DNA of 64,000 bases from Natrinema altunense (lineage in GTDB: Archaea; Halobacteriota; Halobacteria; Halobacteriales; Natrialbaceae). The stretch lies in the NCBI RefSeq assembly GCF_000731985.1, contig NZ_JNCS01000002.1, forward strand, positions 1 through 64,000, given 5' to 3'. Below the pieces are notes generated by a model. The model saw nothing but the letters and a program-made list of their open reading frames with translations. It had not been told where the DNA came from and searched no databases. Below, piece after piece: positions 16,361 through 25,607 of the stretch; position 1 is the stretch's first letter, and each line of letters begins with the position of its first letter. A program made the translations under genes and the position numbers.

Positions 16361-17883
16361 CAGAGACCACCTCCGATGATCGGCTCGATTGCGTCGGTTA
16401 TCATGTCGAAGATCAGGTCGGGGGCCACACCGAGAAGGATGATGAGTCCCAGCAGGACACCCATCGACGCGATGTCGTGGACGGGTGCGCGGCCCACTTC
16501 GTAGTCAGTTTCGAGTCGATACGGCCCGAACACCGTCCGCTGGAGCGCAAAGAGCAGGTAGCCCGCGACGATGACGATACCGAACATCGCCAACGAAGTA
16601 AACAGCGGCGAGTACTCGAGCAGCTCGGAGCCGAAGGTCCCGAAGAAGATCGTGAACTCGCCGTAGAACCCACTCATCAGGGGCAGGCCCATGTAGCCGA
16701 ACGCACCGGCAATGAGGATTCCGACCGCGATCGGCATCCGGTCTGCCATCCCGGACATGTCGGTGACCATCCGCGTGTGAGTCGCGTTGTAGATGACGCC
16801 GACGGCCATGAACATCAGTCCCGAGATCAGGCCGTGGGAGACCATCTGGAAGGTCGCCCCGCCGACGCCGAACGTGGTGTACGCGACCAGTCCGAGGATG
16901 ACGTAGCCCATCGACGAGACCGACGAGTAGGCGACGATCCGCTTGAGGTCGGTCTGAGCGAGCGCCAGCATCGCGCCGTAGATGACGCTGATCACGGCGA
17001 TCGCGGCGATCGGAATCGCGTAGGTCTCGACCTGGTCCGGGAACATCGTGAAGTTGAACCGCAACAGCGCGTAGGTCCCCATCTTCAGCAGGACGCCCGC
17101 CAGCAGCACGGAGGCCGGCGTCGGCGCTTCCACGTGAGCGTCCGGCAGCCACGTATGGAAGGGGACGATCGGGACCTTCACCGCGAACCCGAGGAACATC
17201 CCGACGAAGACGACCGATGCCAGGGCGGGTCCACCGAGTCCGAAGAGCCCATCGAGCCCCCCGTTTCGCATCGCCGTCGCGATTTCGGGGAGGGCAAAGG
17301 ACGTAACCGAATCCCCGAGCCCGAAGACGAGCGCGATGAACGACCCGAACATCACGAGCGACGCCACGTTCGTGTAGACGAAGAACTTGATCGCGGCGTA
17401 CTTCCGGCGCGGACCGCCCCAGATCCCGATCAGCAGATACATCGGGATCAGGACCGCCTCCCAGAAGACGAACCAGAGGAAGAAATCGAGCGCCGAGAAG
17501 ACGCCGATCAGGCTCGCCTCGATGAAGAGGATGAGCCCGTAGAACTGGGACTCTCGTTCGTCGATCGGGGTCCAAGAGCTCACGATCGCGAGCGTACAGA
17601 GGATCGTCGTCAGGACCACCAGCGGCAGGCTAATGCCGTCGAGGCCGACGAACCACGAGACCGAGTGATCGCCGATCTCGAGCCACGCGGTCTGCGATTC
17701 GAACGCCAACTCACCGTCGAGTAAGGCGTTTCCGCTGCCGTCGAAGGCGGCGAACAGCCACAGGCTGAGCGCCGCCGGCACGAGGCTGATGGCGAACGCG
17801 AGCTTGCCGGCGATGCGATTCGGCGCGACGAACGTCACCAGCGCGCCGACCAGTGCGACAGCGATAAGCGCTTCTATCATCAT
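16360..17883 (-). CDS. nuoM: Complex I membrane subunit M (antiporter-like)
   Basis: 507 residues with 13-14 TM helices. The conserved proton-channel block VKVPIVPFHTWLPDAHVEAPT is present, with the Glu-bearing helix FWEAVLIPMYLLIG upstream. The first ATG of an ATGATG pair overlaps the nuoL stop in an ATGA arrangement, pointing to translational coupling. It is one of three Mrp-antiporter-like pumps of the membrane arm. Confidence 0.96.
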   Translation of the reverse strand: MMIEALIAVALVGALVTFVAPNRIAGKLAFAISLVPAALSLWLFAAFDGSGNALLDGELAFESQTAWLEIGDHSVSWFVGLDGISLPLVVLTTILCTLAIVSSWTPIDERESQFYGLILFIEASLIGVFSALDFFLWFVFWEAVLIPMYLLIGIWGGPRRKYAAIKFFVYTNVASLVMFGSFIALVFGLGDSVTSFALPEIATAMRNGGLDGLFGLGGPALASVVFVGMFLGFAVKVPIVPFHTWLPDAHVEAPTPASVLLAGVLLKMGTYALLRFNFTMFPDQVETYAIPIAAIAVISVIYGAMLALAQTDLKRIVAYSSVSSMGYVILGLVAYTTFGVGGATFQMVSHGLISGLMFMAVGVIYNATHTRMVTDMSGMADRMPIAVGILIAGAFGYMGLPLMSGFYGEFTIFFGTFGSELLEYSPLFTSLAMFGIVIVAGYLLFALQRTVFGPYRLETDYEVGRAPVHDIASMGVLLGLIILLGVAPDLIFDMITDAIEPIIGGGL

Positions 17884-19928
17884 GCGAACCACCCTCCGAG
17901 ATAGCCGAGGACGAGCAGTAAGCCGATGAACCCGCCCACCAACAGCGCCGCGTAGTTAGTCACGATACCCGTCTGTATCCGCTTCACTCGATCGCTGCCG
18001 AACAGGCTGATCGTCGACGTCCCGTTGACGACCCCGTCGATGACCGTCTGGTCGAAGCGATCGGCCGCTCGAGCCAGCGGCAGCGTCAGGCCCTCCGCGA
18101 GCCAGACCTGGTACTCGTCCTGGTAGTAGTTGCTCTTCAGGACGCGGTACGCGCCGCCGAGTTTCGTCGTGTGGCGGGACGGTTCGGGCACGTTGTACAG
18201 CGTGTGAGCCGTGAACGCGCCGGCCAGTGCGAGCCCGAGCGAGAGCCCTGCGCTCAGCAGCATCGTCGTCGTCTCGGACCCGATGACGCCCTCCTCGAAG
18301 GCAACCGTTTCGTGGTACGCGTGGTAGGTTAGCCCTTCGACGGCACCGTACTTGCCGTCCAGCCAGAACTCGAGGAAGGTGATGTCGGCGTGGAGCAGTT
18401 CGGCGACGGGCGCGAGGTTCGCGAAGCCGGCGACGGTCGCGAGCGTCCCGAGCGCGAGCAGCGGGACCTTGACGGCCCAGCCGACCGAGTGTGGGTCCTC
18501 GGCCGCCGCCGACCGGGGCTCGCCGTGGAAGGTCAGGAAGACCATCCGGAACGTGTAGAACCCGGTGAAGAACACGGCGAGCAGCCCCATCGCGTAGGCC
18601 GCGAGGATGACCGGCTGCTCCAACCCGACTGCCAGGGCGTCGAACAGCACCTCGTCTTTCGACCAGAAGCCCGAGAACGGGACGATCCCCGCGAGCGCGA
18701 GCGCGCCGGCGAGGAAGGTGTAGTAGGTGACGGGCGCTTTGTCTTTGAGACCGCCCATCTCCCACATGTCCTGTTCGTGGTGCATCAGGATGATGACGGC
18801 ACCGGCACCGAGGAACAGGAGCGCCTTGAAGAAAGCGTGGTTCATGAGGTGGAAGACGCCGGCGACGTAGCCGCCGACGCCGAGTCCGAGCATCATGTAC
18901 CCGTACTGGCTGATCGTCGAGTACGCCAGCACCTGTTTGATGTCGTCTTTGACGACGGCCATCGTCGCGGCAAACAAGGCGGTGAAGCCGCCGACGAAGG
19001 CGATGATCGCCAGCGCGGTCGGCGAAAGCGCGTAGTACCCGAACATCCGGGCGACGAGATAGACGCCGGCCGCGACCATCGTCGCCGCGTGAATGAGCGC
19101 TGAGACGGTGGTCGGGCCCTCCATGGCGTCGGGCAGCCAGGTGTGGAAGGGGAACTGGGCGGACTTACCGAGGACGCCGCCGAGGACGAGCAGTCCGGTG
19201 ATCGTCACCCAGGTCTCGGCGTCGAAGCCGAACAGGGTCGTTCCATCGTCGATCGCCGTCTCGGCGGCGGTGACGAACGACTCCTCGCCGGCGAAACCGA
19301 CCGTCCCGAACGTCGCCGCGATTGCGACGACGCCGATCAGGAAGAAGTAGTCACCGAAGCGGGTGACCAGGAACGCCTTCTTGGCGGCCGAGGGAGCCGA
19401 TTCCGTACGGAACCAGAACCCGATCAGCAGGTACGAACAGAGGCCGACGAGCTCGAAGAACATGAACGCCATCAGCAGGTTATCCGCGAAGACGAACGCG
19501 AGCATGCTGAAGGTAAAGAGGCCGAGTTCGGCGTAGTAGCGCCGAAGCCCGGTCTCCCCTTCGGCGTTCATGTAGCCGAGACTGAAGACGTGAACGAGCA
19601 GGGCGACCAGCGAAACGATCACGAGCATGAGCGCCGAGAGCGGATCGATCAGGATGCCGAACGTGAATTCGATCCCCTCGACCATGGTTTCGCTGGTGGC
19701 AGCGCCGGACGTCCACTCGTACAGCGTCGTGTGATGCTCGCCGCCGCCCGCGACCGCTGCGAACATCACCACCGAGACCACGAGCGAGCCTGCCGTGGCG
19801 AGGATGCCCGGGAGCGCTCCCTTCTTCGGCAGATGCCTCCCGAAGACGAGCGTGATCACGAACGCCACGAGCGGGAACACTGCGATCGCCGGTGCGAATC
19901 CGAACGGTCCTGTTGCTGTTGCTGCCAT
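17880..19928 (-). CDS. nuoL: Complex I membrane subunit L (antiporter-like, distal)
   Basis: 682 residues. N-terminal pump helices include FMFFELVGLCSYLLIGFW and KSAQFPFHTWLPDAMEGPTT. A C-terminal extension (about 560-682) with a long amphipathic stretch and final TM is the piston-like lateral helix of NuoL. It distally completes the membrane arm. One base separates it from nuoK. Confidence 0.96.
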   Translation of the reverse strand: MAATATGPFGFAPAIAVFPLVAFVITLVFGRHLPKKGALPGILATAGSLVVSVVMFAAVAGGGEHHTTLYEWTSGAATSETMVEGIEFTFGILIDPLSALMLVIVSLVALLVHVFSLGYMNAEGETGLRRYYAELGLFTFSMLAFVFADNLLMAFMFFELVGLCSYLLIGFWFRTESAPSAAKKAFLVTRFGDYFFLIGVVAIAATFGTVGFAGEESFVTAAETAIDDGTTLFGFDAETWVTITGLLVLGGVLGKSAQFPFHTWLPDAMEGPTTVSALIHAATMVAAGVYLVARMFGYYALSPTALAIIAFVGGFTALFAATMAVVKDDIKQVLAYSTISQYGYMMLGLGVGGYVAGVFHLMNHAFFKALLFLGAGAVIILMHHEQDMWEMGGLKDKAPVTYYTFLAGALALAGIVPFSGFWSKDEVLFDALAVGLEQPVILAAYAMGLLAVFFTGFYTFRMVFLTFHGEPRSAAAEDPHSVGWAVKVPLLALGTLATVAGFANLAPVAELLHADITFLEFWLDGKYGAVEGLTYHAYHETVAFEEGVIGSETTTMLLSAGLSLGLALAGAFTAHTLYNVPEPSRHTTKLGGAYRVLKSNYYQDEYQVWLAEGLTLPLARAADRFDQTVIDGVVNGTSTISLFGSDRVKRIQTGIVTNYAALLVGGFIGLLLVLGYLGGWFA

Positions 19929-19929
19929 C

Positions 19930-20235
19930 TTACCACCTCATCGTCGTCGGAACCGTGACGTCGACGTCACGGAAGTTTCGGTACAGCACCAAGATGATCC
20001 CCAGTCCGACGGCCACCTCTGCGGCAGCGAGCGCCATCGTAAACAGCGCGAACAACTGCCCCGTGAGGTTGCCGTGATAGAACGCGAACGCGATCAGATT
20101 GATGTTGGCCGCGTTCAGCATGAGTTCGACGGACATCAGGAACAACAGTGCGTTGCGACGCGTCAGTACCCCGAACAGCCCGATACAGAACACTGCCATC
20201 GACAGCAGCACGTAGTACTGCACGTCGACGGTCAT
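19930..20235 (-). CDS. nuoK: Complex I subunit K
   Basis: 101 residues and three TM helices. The conserved acidic pair sits in FLMSVELMLNAANINLIAF and in ALAAAEVAVGLGIILVLYR, both needed for proton coupling in the E-channel. It overlaps the end of nuoJ2 by four bases. Confidence 0.96.
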   Translation of the reverse strand: MTVDVQYYVLLSMAVFCIGLFGVLTRRNALLFLMSVELMLNAANINLIAFAFYHGNLTGQLFALFTMALAAAEVAVGLGIILVLYRNFRDVDVTVPTTMRW

Positions 20236-20669
20236 CGGTTCTCACCTCCCGTCTCGGTTCGGAAGCCGTCATCGGAGCGGTTCCCGCCATCGGCGACTGC
20301 CGGCGGCTGCCCCTCGCTGCTCGAGGCCTCGCCGGTGCTCGAGAGCGCGGACACGGGTTCGCCGCCCTCCTCGCGTTTCGCGAGGACGAGCGAGGCGTCG
20401 AGCGCGGCGTCGAGCGCGACGGCGACGAGCAAGACGGCGGCGAGGAACGGTTCCGTGCCGCCGATCGTCTGCAGTTCGTCGAAGCCGAACAGGGCGTAGC
20501 CGAGTTCGGCCGTGATCGAGACGTCGCTGGGGAAGCCGGCACCCGCGGCCGTCGTCATCGGCTCGAAAGCCGTGTTCAACGTGATCAATGCCATCACACC
20601 GAACAGTCCGACGGCGAGTAGTCCCGGCACCAGCGTCTTGCCGAGTCGGAGTTTCGGACCGGTCGTCAT
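20232..20669 (-). CDS. nuoJ2: Complex I subunit J, C-terminal half
   Basis: 145 residues. It carries the last TM helices of a NuoJ protein (TLVPGLLAVGLFGVMALIT; FLAAVLLVAVALDAALDASL) followed by an acidic, disordered haloarchaeal tail. NuoJ is split into two adjacent genes here, as commonly seen in haloarchaea. The ATG was chosen because it overlaps the nuoJ1 stop by four bases. Confidence 0.9.
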   Translation of the reverse strand: MTTGPKLRLGKTLVPGLLAVGLFGVMALITLNTAFEPMTTAAGAGFPSDVSITAELGYALFGFDELQTIGGTEPFLAAVLLVAVALDAALDASLVLAKREEGGEPVSALSSTGEASSSEGQPPAVADGGNRSDDGFRTETGGENR

Positions 20670-20938
20670 GCCTGTACCACCTCGTCTGCGTCGGTGTCGT
20701 CGCGCTGGGTCAACATGACGGCGAACGTGATGAGGACGAGGACCCCGCCCACGTAGACGAGGACCTGCATCATGGCGACGAACTCCGCCGCCAGCATCAC
20801 GTAGTGGACCGCCACGCTGAGCAGCGCCACGCCCAGCAGGAGCGCCGAATGCCACGGGTCCTGCATGAGCACGACACCCACCGCGCTGGCCAGCGTTACG
20901 ACGGCGAACAGCGCGAACGCGATCAGCTCGTAGTTCAT
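20666..20938 (-). CDS. nuoJ1: Complex I subunit J, N-terminal half
   Basis: 90 residues with three TM helices. The signature VHYVMLAAEFVAMMQVLVYVGGVLVLITF of the first NuoJ helices is present in two adjoining blocks, including the pi-bulge region around YVGGVLVL that couples quinone chemistry to pumping. It continues in nuoJ2. Confidence 0.95.
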   Translation of the reverse strand: MNYELIAFALFAVVTLASAVGVVLMQDPWHSALLLGVALLSVAVHYVMLAAEFVAMMQVLVYVGGVLVLITFAVMLTQRDDTDADEVVQA

Positions 20939-20977
20939 GGTTGTTGGTAGTGCCCGTTTGCGGGACGGGCGGACCCG

Positions 20978-21439
20978 TTACTGATAGTCGACCTCTCCGT
21001 CGCCCTCACCGACCCACGCGTCCCGGTCGGGTTCGCGGGAGGCGAGCGGGTCGATGTCCTTGTACCACGGTACTGCTTTCAGCTGCTCTTTGTTGTAGAC
21101 GAAGTCGTGTTTCGTGTCCGCGGTAAACTCGAAGTTCTCCGTGAGCAGGATGGCGTCGACGGGACAGACCTCCTCGCAGAGCCGGCAGTAGATACACTGC
21201 CCGATGTGGAGGTTGTACTGTTCGCCCTGTCGCTGATCGTTCGTGACGATCTGGATCGTATCGTTCGGACAGACGTTCTCGCACTGGCGACACCAGATGC
21301 ACCGTTCCTGACTGAACTTGTGGACGCCGCGGAATCGCGGCGAGACGTCGGGTGCGGTCTCCGGATACTCCACCGTGAAGGTAGAGCCGTCCAGTGCGTG
21401 TTTCATCGTCGTTGCCATCGATTTGAGTATCCCGATCAT
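20978..21439 (-). CDS. nuoI: Complex I iron-sulfur subunit I
   Basis: 153 residues with two 4Fe-4S binding motifs, CIWCRQCENVCPN and CIYCRLCEEVCPVD (clusters N6a/N6b). It passes electrons toward the N2 cluster in NuoB. The N-terminus overlaps the nuoH stop in an ATGCTATCAG-type junction by four bases. Without NuoEFG, its electron donor must be something other than an NADH dehydrogenase module. Confidence 0.96.
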   Translation of the reverse strand: MIGILKSMATTMKHALDGSTFTVEYPETAPDVSPRFRGVHKFSQERCIWCRQCENVCPNDTIQIVTNDQRQGEQYNLHIGQCIYCRLCEEVCPVDAILLTENFEFTADTKHDFVYNKEQLKAVPWYKDIDPLASREPDRDAWVGEGDGEVDYQ

Positions 21440-22557
21440 GCTATCAGCCCCACGATTACCGCGGTCAAGACGAGATTGGCGAAGGAGAGGACGAGTAGGC
21501 CCTTCCAGCCGATCTCGATCAGTTGGTCGATCCGGACGCGGGGAACCGCCGAACGCAGCCACTGCGTCGCGAAGAACACCGCCCAGATCTTGATGATAAA
21601 CCAGACGATGCCGAGGGCCGCCGGTCCGGGCCCGGCCGGGCCGCCGAGGAAGATCGTCGCGATGATCGCCCCGCCGAGGAAGATATGGAGGAACTCCCCG
21701 AGGTAGATCAGGACGAAGTAGACCGAGGAGTACTCGGTTTGATAGCCCGCGACGATCTCGGTCGGTGCCTCGGGCGTGTCGAACGGGTTGCGGCCGACCT
21801 CCGCGAAGTTCGCCACCAGAAAGAGGACGAACGCGAAGGGGTTGACCAGCGCGTACCACGACGGAATCGAAATGCCCGCGATCGTAAGCAGCGGTTTCGC
21901 CTGTGCCGAGACGATTTCGCCTAGCTGCAGCGTGCCGGCGAAGATCACGATCGACATCCCGGTGATGACCAGCGGGATCTCGTAGGCGATGTTCTGTGCC
22001 ACCGCACGGAGGCCGCCGAGCAGCGAGTACTTGTTCGACGACGCGTAGCCGGCCATCACCAACCCGAGGCTGGCGATCCCCGAGACGGCGAAGACGTACG
22101 CCAGCCCGACTTCCGGGTCAGCGAGGTGAATCCCGCTGCCCATCGGAATGACGGCGAACCCGAGCAGCGCCGACGACGCGACGACGATCGGCGCGAGGTC
22201 GTACGCCGGCCGATCCGCGTTTTCCGGAATGACGAGTTCCTTCGAGAGGAGCCGCACCGAGTCGGCGAGGATAATGAAGAGCCCTGCCGGTCCGAGTCGG
22301 TTCACGGCGATCCGGTCGGTGAAGGCGGCGGTGATCTTCCGTTTGGCCCACGGCCCCGCGACGCCGGTCATCGCGAGCATCAGGTTGCCGACGATGAAGG
22401 CCGCGAGGAAGGTCGCGAGCAGTTCGCCGCCGAGGCCGAACCCGTCGAGGCCGGTCAGCTCGCCGAGCCGTTCGGGGAGCAAGACGGTATCCTGCAGCGG
22501 CATCGCTGGCGGTGCGGACGGCAACGTGGCCGCGCCTGCGATCTGGCCACCGGTCAT
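21436..22557 (-). CDS. nuoH: Complex I subunit H (quinone-channel subunit)
   Basis: 373 residues and eight or nine TM helices. The quinone-site loop FDTPEAPTEIVAGYQTEYS and the C-terminal RIDQLIEIGWKGLLVL are diagnostic. In haloarchaea the acceptor is menaquinone. A 25-residue N-terminal extension is plausible since the ATG lies one base after the nuoCD stop. Confidence 0.96.
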   Translation of the reverse strand: MTGGQIAGAATLPSAPPAMPLQDTVLLPERLGELTGLDGFGLGGELLATFLAAFIVGNLMLAMTGVAGPWAKRKITAAFTDRIAVNRLGPAGLFIILADSVRLLSKELVIPENADRPAYDLAPIVVASSALLGFAVIPMGSGIHLADPEVGLAYVFAVSGIASLGLVMAGYASSNKYSLLGGLRAVAQNIAYEIPLVITGMSIVIFAGTLQLGEIVSAQAKPLLTIAGISIPSWYALVNPFAFVLFLVANFAEVGRNPFDTPEAPTEIVAGYQTEYSSVYFVLIYLGEFLHIFLGGAIIATIFLGGPAGPGPAALGIVWFIIKIWAVFFATQWLRSAVPRVRIDQLIEIGWKGLLVLSFANLVLTAVIVGLIA

Positions 22558-22558
22558 A

Positions 22559-24214
22559 CTACCGGTCCACCTCCCCGAGCACGATATCGAGGCTCCCCAG
22601 CGACGCGATCAGGTCCGGGACGTACTCGCCTTCGGACATCTCCGGCAGCGCCGAGAGGTTGTGGAAGCACGGACTCCGGATCTTGAACCGGCCCGGCTTG
22701 TCGGTGCCGTCCGAGCGGATGTAGATGCCGAGTTCACCCTTCGCGCCCTCGACGCTGCGGTAGATCTCCGTGTCGGCGTCCGGTTTGAGCGTCCGCGGGA
22801 CGTTGCTCTGGACCGTCCGCTCGTCCTCGGGCCAGTCCTCGAGCAAGTCGAGACACTGCTCGATGATCTTCGCGGACTCCTCGACTTCCTGCATGCGCAC
22901 GAGGACGCGGCTGTAGTTGTCACAGCCGTCCTCGGTCACCACGTCCCACTCGAGGTTGTCGTAGTAGCCGTAGGGGTCGTCCCGTCGGATGTCGTAGTCG
23001 ATGCCGGAGCCGCGGGCGACGGGGCCGGTACAGCCGTACTGTTTGGCCACCTCGGGCTCGAGGATCCCGGTGTCGTGGGTCCGAACCTGGAAGATCTCGT
23101 TGGCGGTCAGCAGGTCGTGGTACTCGTCGACCTTCGCGGGGAGGCCGTCGAGGAAGTCGCGGGTCTTCTCGATGAACTCCTCGCGGGGTTCGGGCAGATC
23201 CCAGGCGACCCCGCCCAGCCGGAAGTAGTTGAACATGAGCCGCTGGCCGGTGAGGTCCTCGAGGATGTCCTGGACGACCTCGCGGTCGCGCATGCCGTAC
23301 TGGAAGATGGCAGTGAAGTCGCCGTAGACGTCGAGCGCGAAGGTTGCCAGCGCGAGCATGTGGGAGGCGATCCGACACAGCTCCGCGCCCATCGTCCGGA
23401 TGACCTGTGCGTACTCCGGCACGTCGATGTCCGCGAGGTCCTCGGCCGTGCGCGCGTAGGCCCACTCGTTGAGGAGGCCGGCCGAGACGTAGTCCCAGCG
23501 GTCCGGGTAGGGCATGATCTGGTGGCGATAGGTGCCGTTCTGGCACATCTGTTCCTCACAGCGGTGCAGATAGCCGATGTCGGGGTCGACGTCGACGACC
23601 GTCTCGCCGTCTAACACCGTCTCGATGTGGAGCACGCCGTGAGTCGCCGGGTGGTGGGGACCGATGTTCAGGAACATCGTATCCGACTCGTCGTCGTGGT
23701 GGTCCGGCTGGACCGGATTGGCGTGTTCGGTCAGGGTCACGAGCTGGGGCTTCTCCTGGTCGTACCCCTCGGAGAGCGGATGGCCCTGCCAGGTCTCGGG
23801 CAGGAGGATGCGGCGCGGGTCGGGGTGGCCCTCGTAGTCGATGCCGACGAGGTCGAAGGCCTCCCGTTCGTGCCAGTCGGCGGTCCGGAAGACCGGTTCG
23901 GCGGTCTGGCTGACCGGCTCGTCGGTCGTCGTCGGAACGACGATCGACACCTCCTGGGTCGGGTCCGCGTACTTCCGGAGGTGATAGATCGACTCGTAGC
24001 GGTCGGCATACTGCTGTGCGGTGAGGTTCGCGAGGTGGTCGAAGCCGGCCTCGTCGCGCAGGTCCGTCAGCACGTCCTGGACGTCGTCCGGCCGAATGAC
24101 GAACCCCGGCGCGTTCAAATGATCGTCACGCGCGAGTGCTCGATCACCGACCAGTGTCTCGAGTTCGTCCTCCGTCACCTCGACCGATGGCTCCCGCTCG
24201 AGTCCCGTGCTCAT
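22559..24214 (-). CDS. nuoCD: Complex I fused subunit CD
   Basis: 551 residues. NuoC occupies about 1-165 (HEREAFDLVGIDYEGHPDPR) and NuoD about 180-551, starting FLNIGPHHPATHGVLHIET with the quinone-proximal His pair and ending with the characteristic DIVLGEVDR. The C-D fusion is normal in haloarchaea. It overlaps the nuoB stop by four bases. Confidence 0.97.
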   Translation of the reverse strand: MSTGLEREPSVEVTEDELETLVGDRALARDDHLNAPGFVIRPDDVQDVLTDLRDEAGFDHLANLTAQQYADRYESIYHLRKYADPTQEVSIVVPTTTDEPVSQTAEPVFRTADWHEREAFDLVGIDYEGHPDPRRILLPETWQGHPLSEGYDQEKPQLVTLTEHANPVQPDHHDDESDTMFLNIGPHHPATHGVLHIETVLDGETVVDVDPDIGYLHRCEEQMCQNGTYRHQIMPYPDRWDYVSAGLLNEWAYARTAEDLADIDVPEYAQVIRTMGAELCRIASHMLALATFALDVYGDFTAIFQYGMRDREVVQDILEDLTGQRLMFNYFRLGGVAWDLPEPREEFIEKTRDFLDGLPAKVDEYHDLLTANEIFQVRTHDTGILEPEVAKQYGCTGPVARGSGIDYDIRRDDPYGYYDNLEWDVVTEDGCDNYSRVLVRMQEVEESAKIIEQCLDLLEDWPEDERTVQSNVPRTLKPDADTEIYRSVEGAKGELGIYIRSDGTDKPGRFKIRSPCFHNLSALPEMSEGEYVPDLIASLGSLDIVLGEVDR

Positions 24215-24918
24215 GGCGAATCAGCCCAGTTGTAGCGCATAACGAGGTCCTCCTCGTCGATGTCGTCGGCGAGCTTCTGGACGAGTTCGTCCTTCGGCAG
24301 GTCGCCGAACTCCTCGAGTTCGTAGGGCTTGACCACGACGGGCGTGGATTCGCCGTTGCGGATCCGCTCTTGGAGTTTGGCGATACCGTAGACGAGCGCC
24401 TCCGGCCGCGGCGGGCAGCCGGGGACGTGGATGTCGATGGGGATGATCTCCTCGGCACCCTTGACGACGTTGTACCCCTCCTGGAAGGGGCCGCCGGAGA
24501 TCGTACACGAGCCCATGCCGACGACGAACTTGGGTTCGGGCATCTGGTCGTAGACCCGCTTCATGCGGGGGCCGAACTTCGAGACGATCGTCCCGGGGAC
24601 GATCATCACGTCGGCCTGTCGGGGGGAGGCCCGGGGGACCCCGGCTCCGAAGCGGTCCAGGTCGTGTTTGATCGCGTACGTGTGCATCATCTCGATGCTG
24701 CAACACGCGATCCCGAACTGGAGCATGAACATGGAGTTGCCCCGCACCCAGTTCATGAACTTGTCGAACTTCGTGAGAATGAACGGCGTCGAGCCGAACG
24801 CCTCCCGAAGCTTCGAGTTGAAGCGATCGTCGGCACCCTCACCGATACGCGAGTCGCGGGTGTCGGTCGACGGTGCGGTGCTGTCGTAGATCTGTTGGCG
24901 TGGTTGTTCGCTACTCAT
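24211..24918 (-). CDS. nuoB: Complex I iron-sulfur subunit B
   Basis: 235 residues. The N2 cluster ligands are all visible: tandem Cys in FGIACCSIEMMH, then VVGMGSCTISGG and VPGCPPRPEALVYG. It is the terminal electron carrier to quinone. The haloarchaeal N-terminal extension (about 60 residues) is acidic. It overlaps nuoA by four bases (ATGA). Confidence 0.97.
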   Translation of the reverse strand: MSSEQPRQQIYDSTAPSTDTRDSRIGEGADDRFNSKLREAFGSTPFILTKFDKFMNWVRGNSMFMLQFGIACCSIEMMHTYAIKHDLDRFGAGVPRASPRQADVMIVPGTIVSKFGPRMKRVYDQMPEPKFVVGMGSCTISGGPFQEGYNVVKGAEEIIPIDIHVPGCPPRPEALVYGIAKLQERIRNGESTPVVVKPYELEEFGDLPKDELVQKLADDIDEEDLVMRYNWADSP

Positions 24919-25319
24919 GGTCTGTCAGATTCCAGCTGGCGAGGTGTCCGTGCCCACTGTACTGCGCCCGTACGCCACGCCCACGCGAGACCGACGAGCA
25001 GGATGGCGACGAACAACAGCATCGGCCCGAGCGCGCGGACGAGCGGAATATCCGCCGCGAGCGCATCCTGATAGGCGACCGCCCACGGGAAGAGGAGGAC
25101 GGTCTCGATATCGAAGACGACGAACAGCAGCGCAACCATGTAATACTGGATATTAAATCGGATGCGCGTTCCGCCGGTCGGAATCTCGCCGCTCTCGTAA
25201 GTGGCGCGTTTGCTCGTTTCGGGCACGGTGGGCCGCAGGAGATACGATACCGCCATCATCCCGAACGGTATCAGTACCCCGACGAGCGCCAGCGCCCCGA
25301 TGGCGATCCAATCATTCAT
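24915..25319 (-). CDS. nuoA: Complex I subunit A
   Basis: 134 residues and three TM helices. The family block YESGEIPTGGTRIRFNIQYYMVALLF is present in two adjoining pieces, followed by FDIETVLLFPWA. It is the first gene of the operon, starting at MNDWIAIG; an earlier in-frame codon adds only 12 residues without homology. Confidence 0.96.
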   Translation of the reverse strand: MNDWIAIGALALVGVLIPFGMMAVSYLLRPTVPETSKRATYESGEIPTGGTRIRFNIQYYMVALLFVVFDIETVLLFPWAVAYQDALAADIPLVRALGPMLLFVAILLVGLAWAWRTGAVQWARTPRQLESDRP

Positions 25320-25607
25320 CTCCGTAACGTTCGAGGGTTCAAACCGCACGCACATAAGGGTTGATTCTTTGTTTTTCGGGGAAACACGGGCCGAGACGCG
25401 ACTTCAGCGAACGGAGACCCTCGTGAATAATCACCGTATACTAGCCGTCGCCGCCCGGGCCGTGAACGGAGCGGTAACAGCTGATTATTCGAGGGCGAAA
25501 TCGGCCGACATACGCCGCTTAAGGCGGTAATTCGTTCTACACGGAGGAGACGACTGACCGGTCAGGGCTCGTCCGTCGACCCCCGGCGGCTTGCGACCGC
25601 GCTGCAG
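25320..25607. promoter_or_regulatory. Upstream region of the nuo operon
   Basis: 288 bp between the nuoA start and the purE stop. On the minus strand a CCCTTATGTGCG element about 35 bp before the nuoA ATG is a candidate TATA box, preceded by a T/A-rich run. A second AT-rich block lies near 25480-25530. No gene is seen in it. Confidence 0.4.

Noticed and set aside
16327-17724. A 465-codon plus-strand frame opposite nuoM
   Set aside because: Composition is almost only Arg, Asp, Glu, His and Gln, as expected for the complement of a membrane-protein gene; nuoM itself is unmistakable.
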